Origin: Chloroflexota bacterium
GTDB lineage: Bacteria; Chloroflexota; UBA5177; JANWHV01
NCBI GenBank assembly: GCA_025450375.1
Contig: JANWHO010000046.1
Location: 1 to 5,619 of the forward strand
Direction of reading: 5' to 3'
Length of the DNA stretch: 5,619 nt
Both the position numbers and the translations under genes were made by a program. Positions 5,057 to 5,619 of the stretch are shown one piece after another (the first letter of the stretch is position 1; the number at the start of each line of letters is the position of its first letter). The notes under the pieces are model-generated. The model did no database searches and was not told where the DNA came from. It was given only the letters and a program-made list of their open reading frames with translations.

Positions 5057-5619
5057 ATGCGCCTGGACCACGCCCTGGTGGCGCGTGGCCTGGCCGGCGG
5101 CCGCGGCGAGGCGCAACGGCTGATCGCCGACGGGCTGGTGAGCGCCGATGGCCGGGTGCTGGATCGTCCCGGCCAAGCGGTGCCGCTCGACCTGCCGCTC
5201 GTGGTCCAGCCGTTCCCGGTGAGCTATGCCAGCCGTGGCGGCCTCAAGCTGGCGGCGGCCCTGGACCGCTTCCCCGTGCCGGTGGTGGGGCTCATCGCGC
5301 TGGACACCGGGGCCTCCACCGGCGGTTTCACCGATGTGCTGCTCCGCCGCGGAGCGGCCCGCGTTTATGCCATCGATGTCGGCTACGGCCAGCTTTCCTG
5401 GGTGCTTCGCAACGATGCCAGGGTAGTCGTGATGGAACGCACCAACATCCGCTATGTACGCGAGTTGCCGGAGCAGCCCGCGCTGGCTACAATCGACGTA
5501 TCCTTCATCTCCCTTGACCTGGTGCTGCCGGCGGTGCGGCGCCTCCTGGCGCTCACGGCGCAGGCCGTGTGCTTGATCAAGCCGCAGTTCGAGGCCGGCA
5601 AGCGCTACGTAGGCAAGGG
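5057..5619 (+). CDS. tlyA: TlyA family rRNA 2'-O-methyltransferase (partial, 3' end missing)
   Basis: The open frame runs off the right edge after 187 full codons of an expected 245-270. TlyA proteins methylate the 2'-hydroxyl of cytidines in 23S rRNA (C1920) and, in some bacteria, also 16S rRNA (C1409), using S-adenosylmethionine; loss confers capreomycin resistance in mycobacteria. An S4-type RNA-binding domain occupies about residues 1-45 ([22 protein letters not shown]). It is followed by SRGGLKL (59-65) and an FtsJ/RrmJ-like methyltransferase fold with the SAM-binding motif [12 protein letters not shown] (82-93), the VDVGYGQL-like segment AIDVGYGQL (105-113), ERTN (127-130), [13 protein letters not shown] (146-158) and LIKPQFEAG (173-181). 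Lys64, Asp147 and Lys175 fit the K-D-K-E catalytic tetrad; the final Glu would lie beyond the window. There is no Shine-Dalgarno sequence before ATG 5057. A GTG at 5024 is in frame and would add 11 Ser/Lys-rich residues, so the start is uncertain. The older 'haemolysin' name is misleading. Confidence 0.93.
   Translation, partial: MRLDHALVARGLAGGRGEAQRLIADGLVSADGRVLDRPGQAVPLDLPLVVQPFPVSYASRGGLKLAAALDRFPVPVVGLIALDTGASTGGFTDVLLRRGAARVYAIDVGYGQLSWVLRNDARVVVMERTNIRYVRELPEQPALATIDVSFISLDLVLPAVRRLLALTAQAVCLIKPQFEAGKRYVGK

Noticed and set aside
5226..5426. Plus-strand 66-codon open frame inside tlyA
   Set aside because: Out-of-frame shadow of the conserved TlyA reading frame.

Overview
The window looks like GC-rich bacterial chromosomal DNA. 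A Chloroflexota-like origin is my best guess, based on a Flp-type pilin, a multi-spanning HisKA_3 kinase with a NarL-type regulator, a GAF-GAF-HisKA_2 kinase and the style of the TlyA protein. This is an impression from protein style, not a computed assignment.

Layout, left to right. (1) Positions 14-274, minus strand: a short monocistronic Flp-family (type IVb) prepilin gene, with a strong ribosome binding site, a GTG start and an intrinsic terminator just past its stop. (2) Positions 275-529: a 255-bp divergent intergenic region. It holds two plausible sigma70-type promoters placed back to back, one per strand and each with a 17-bp spacer, plus short palindromes in both leaders. (3) Positions 530-4912, plus strand: a tightly packed three-gene signalling operon. 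It encodes a six-pass membrane HisKA_3 histidine kinase, a NarL/FixJ-type response regulator (1-nt overlap, TGATG) and, 37 nt later, a soluble GAF-GAF-HisKA_2 histidine kinase. (4) Positions 4913-5056: a 144-bp intergenic region with a long-loop inverted repeat and a 25-bp near-perfect palindrome. (5) Positions 5057-5619, plus strand: the first 187 codons of a TlyA-family rRNA 2'-O-methyltransferase gene that runs off the right edge.

How the genes may work together (inference): the membrane kinase and the regulator form a standard cognate pair and are probably translationally coupled. The third gene adds a cytoplasmic kinase of a different class with no regulator of its own here, so two inputs may converge on one DNA-binding regulator. 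The divergent pilin gene is an obvious candidate target, but the sequence does not prove this. TlyA appears to be an unrelated housekeeping gene with its own leader.

I saw no tRNA, rRNA, CRISPR array, insertion sequence or prophage gene. I did not find a clearly new system; the most unusual points are the two-kinase/one-regulator arrangement and the structured leader in front of tlyA.
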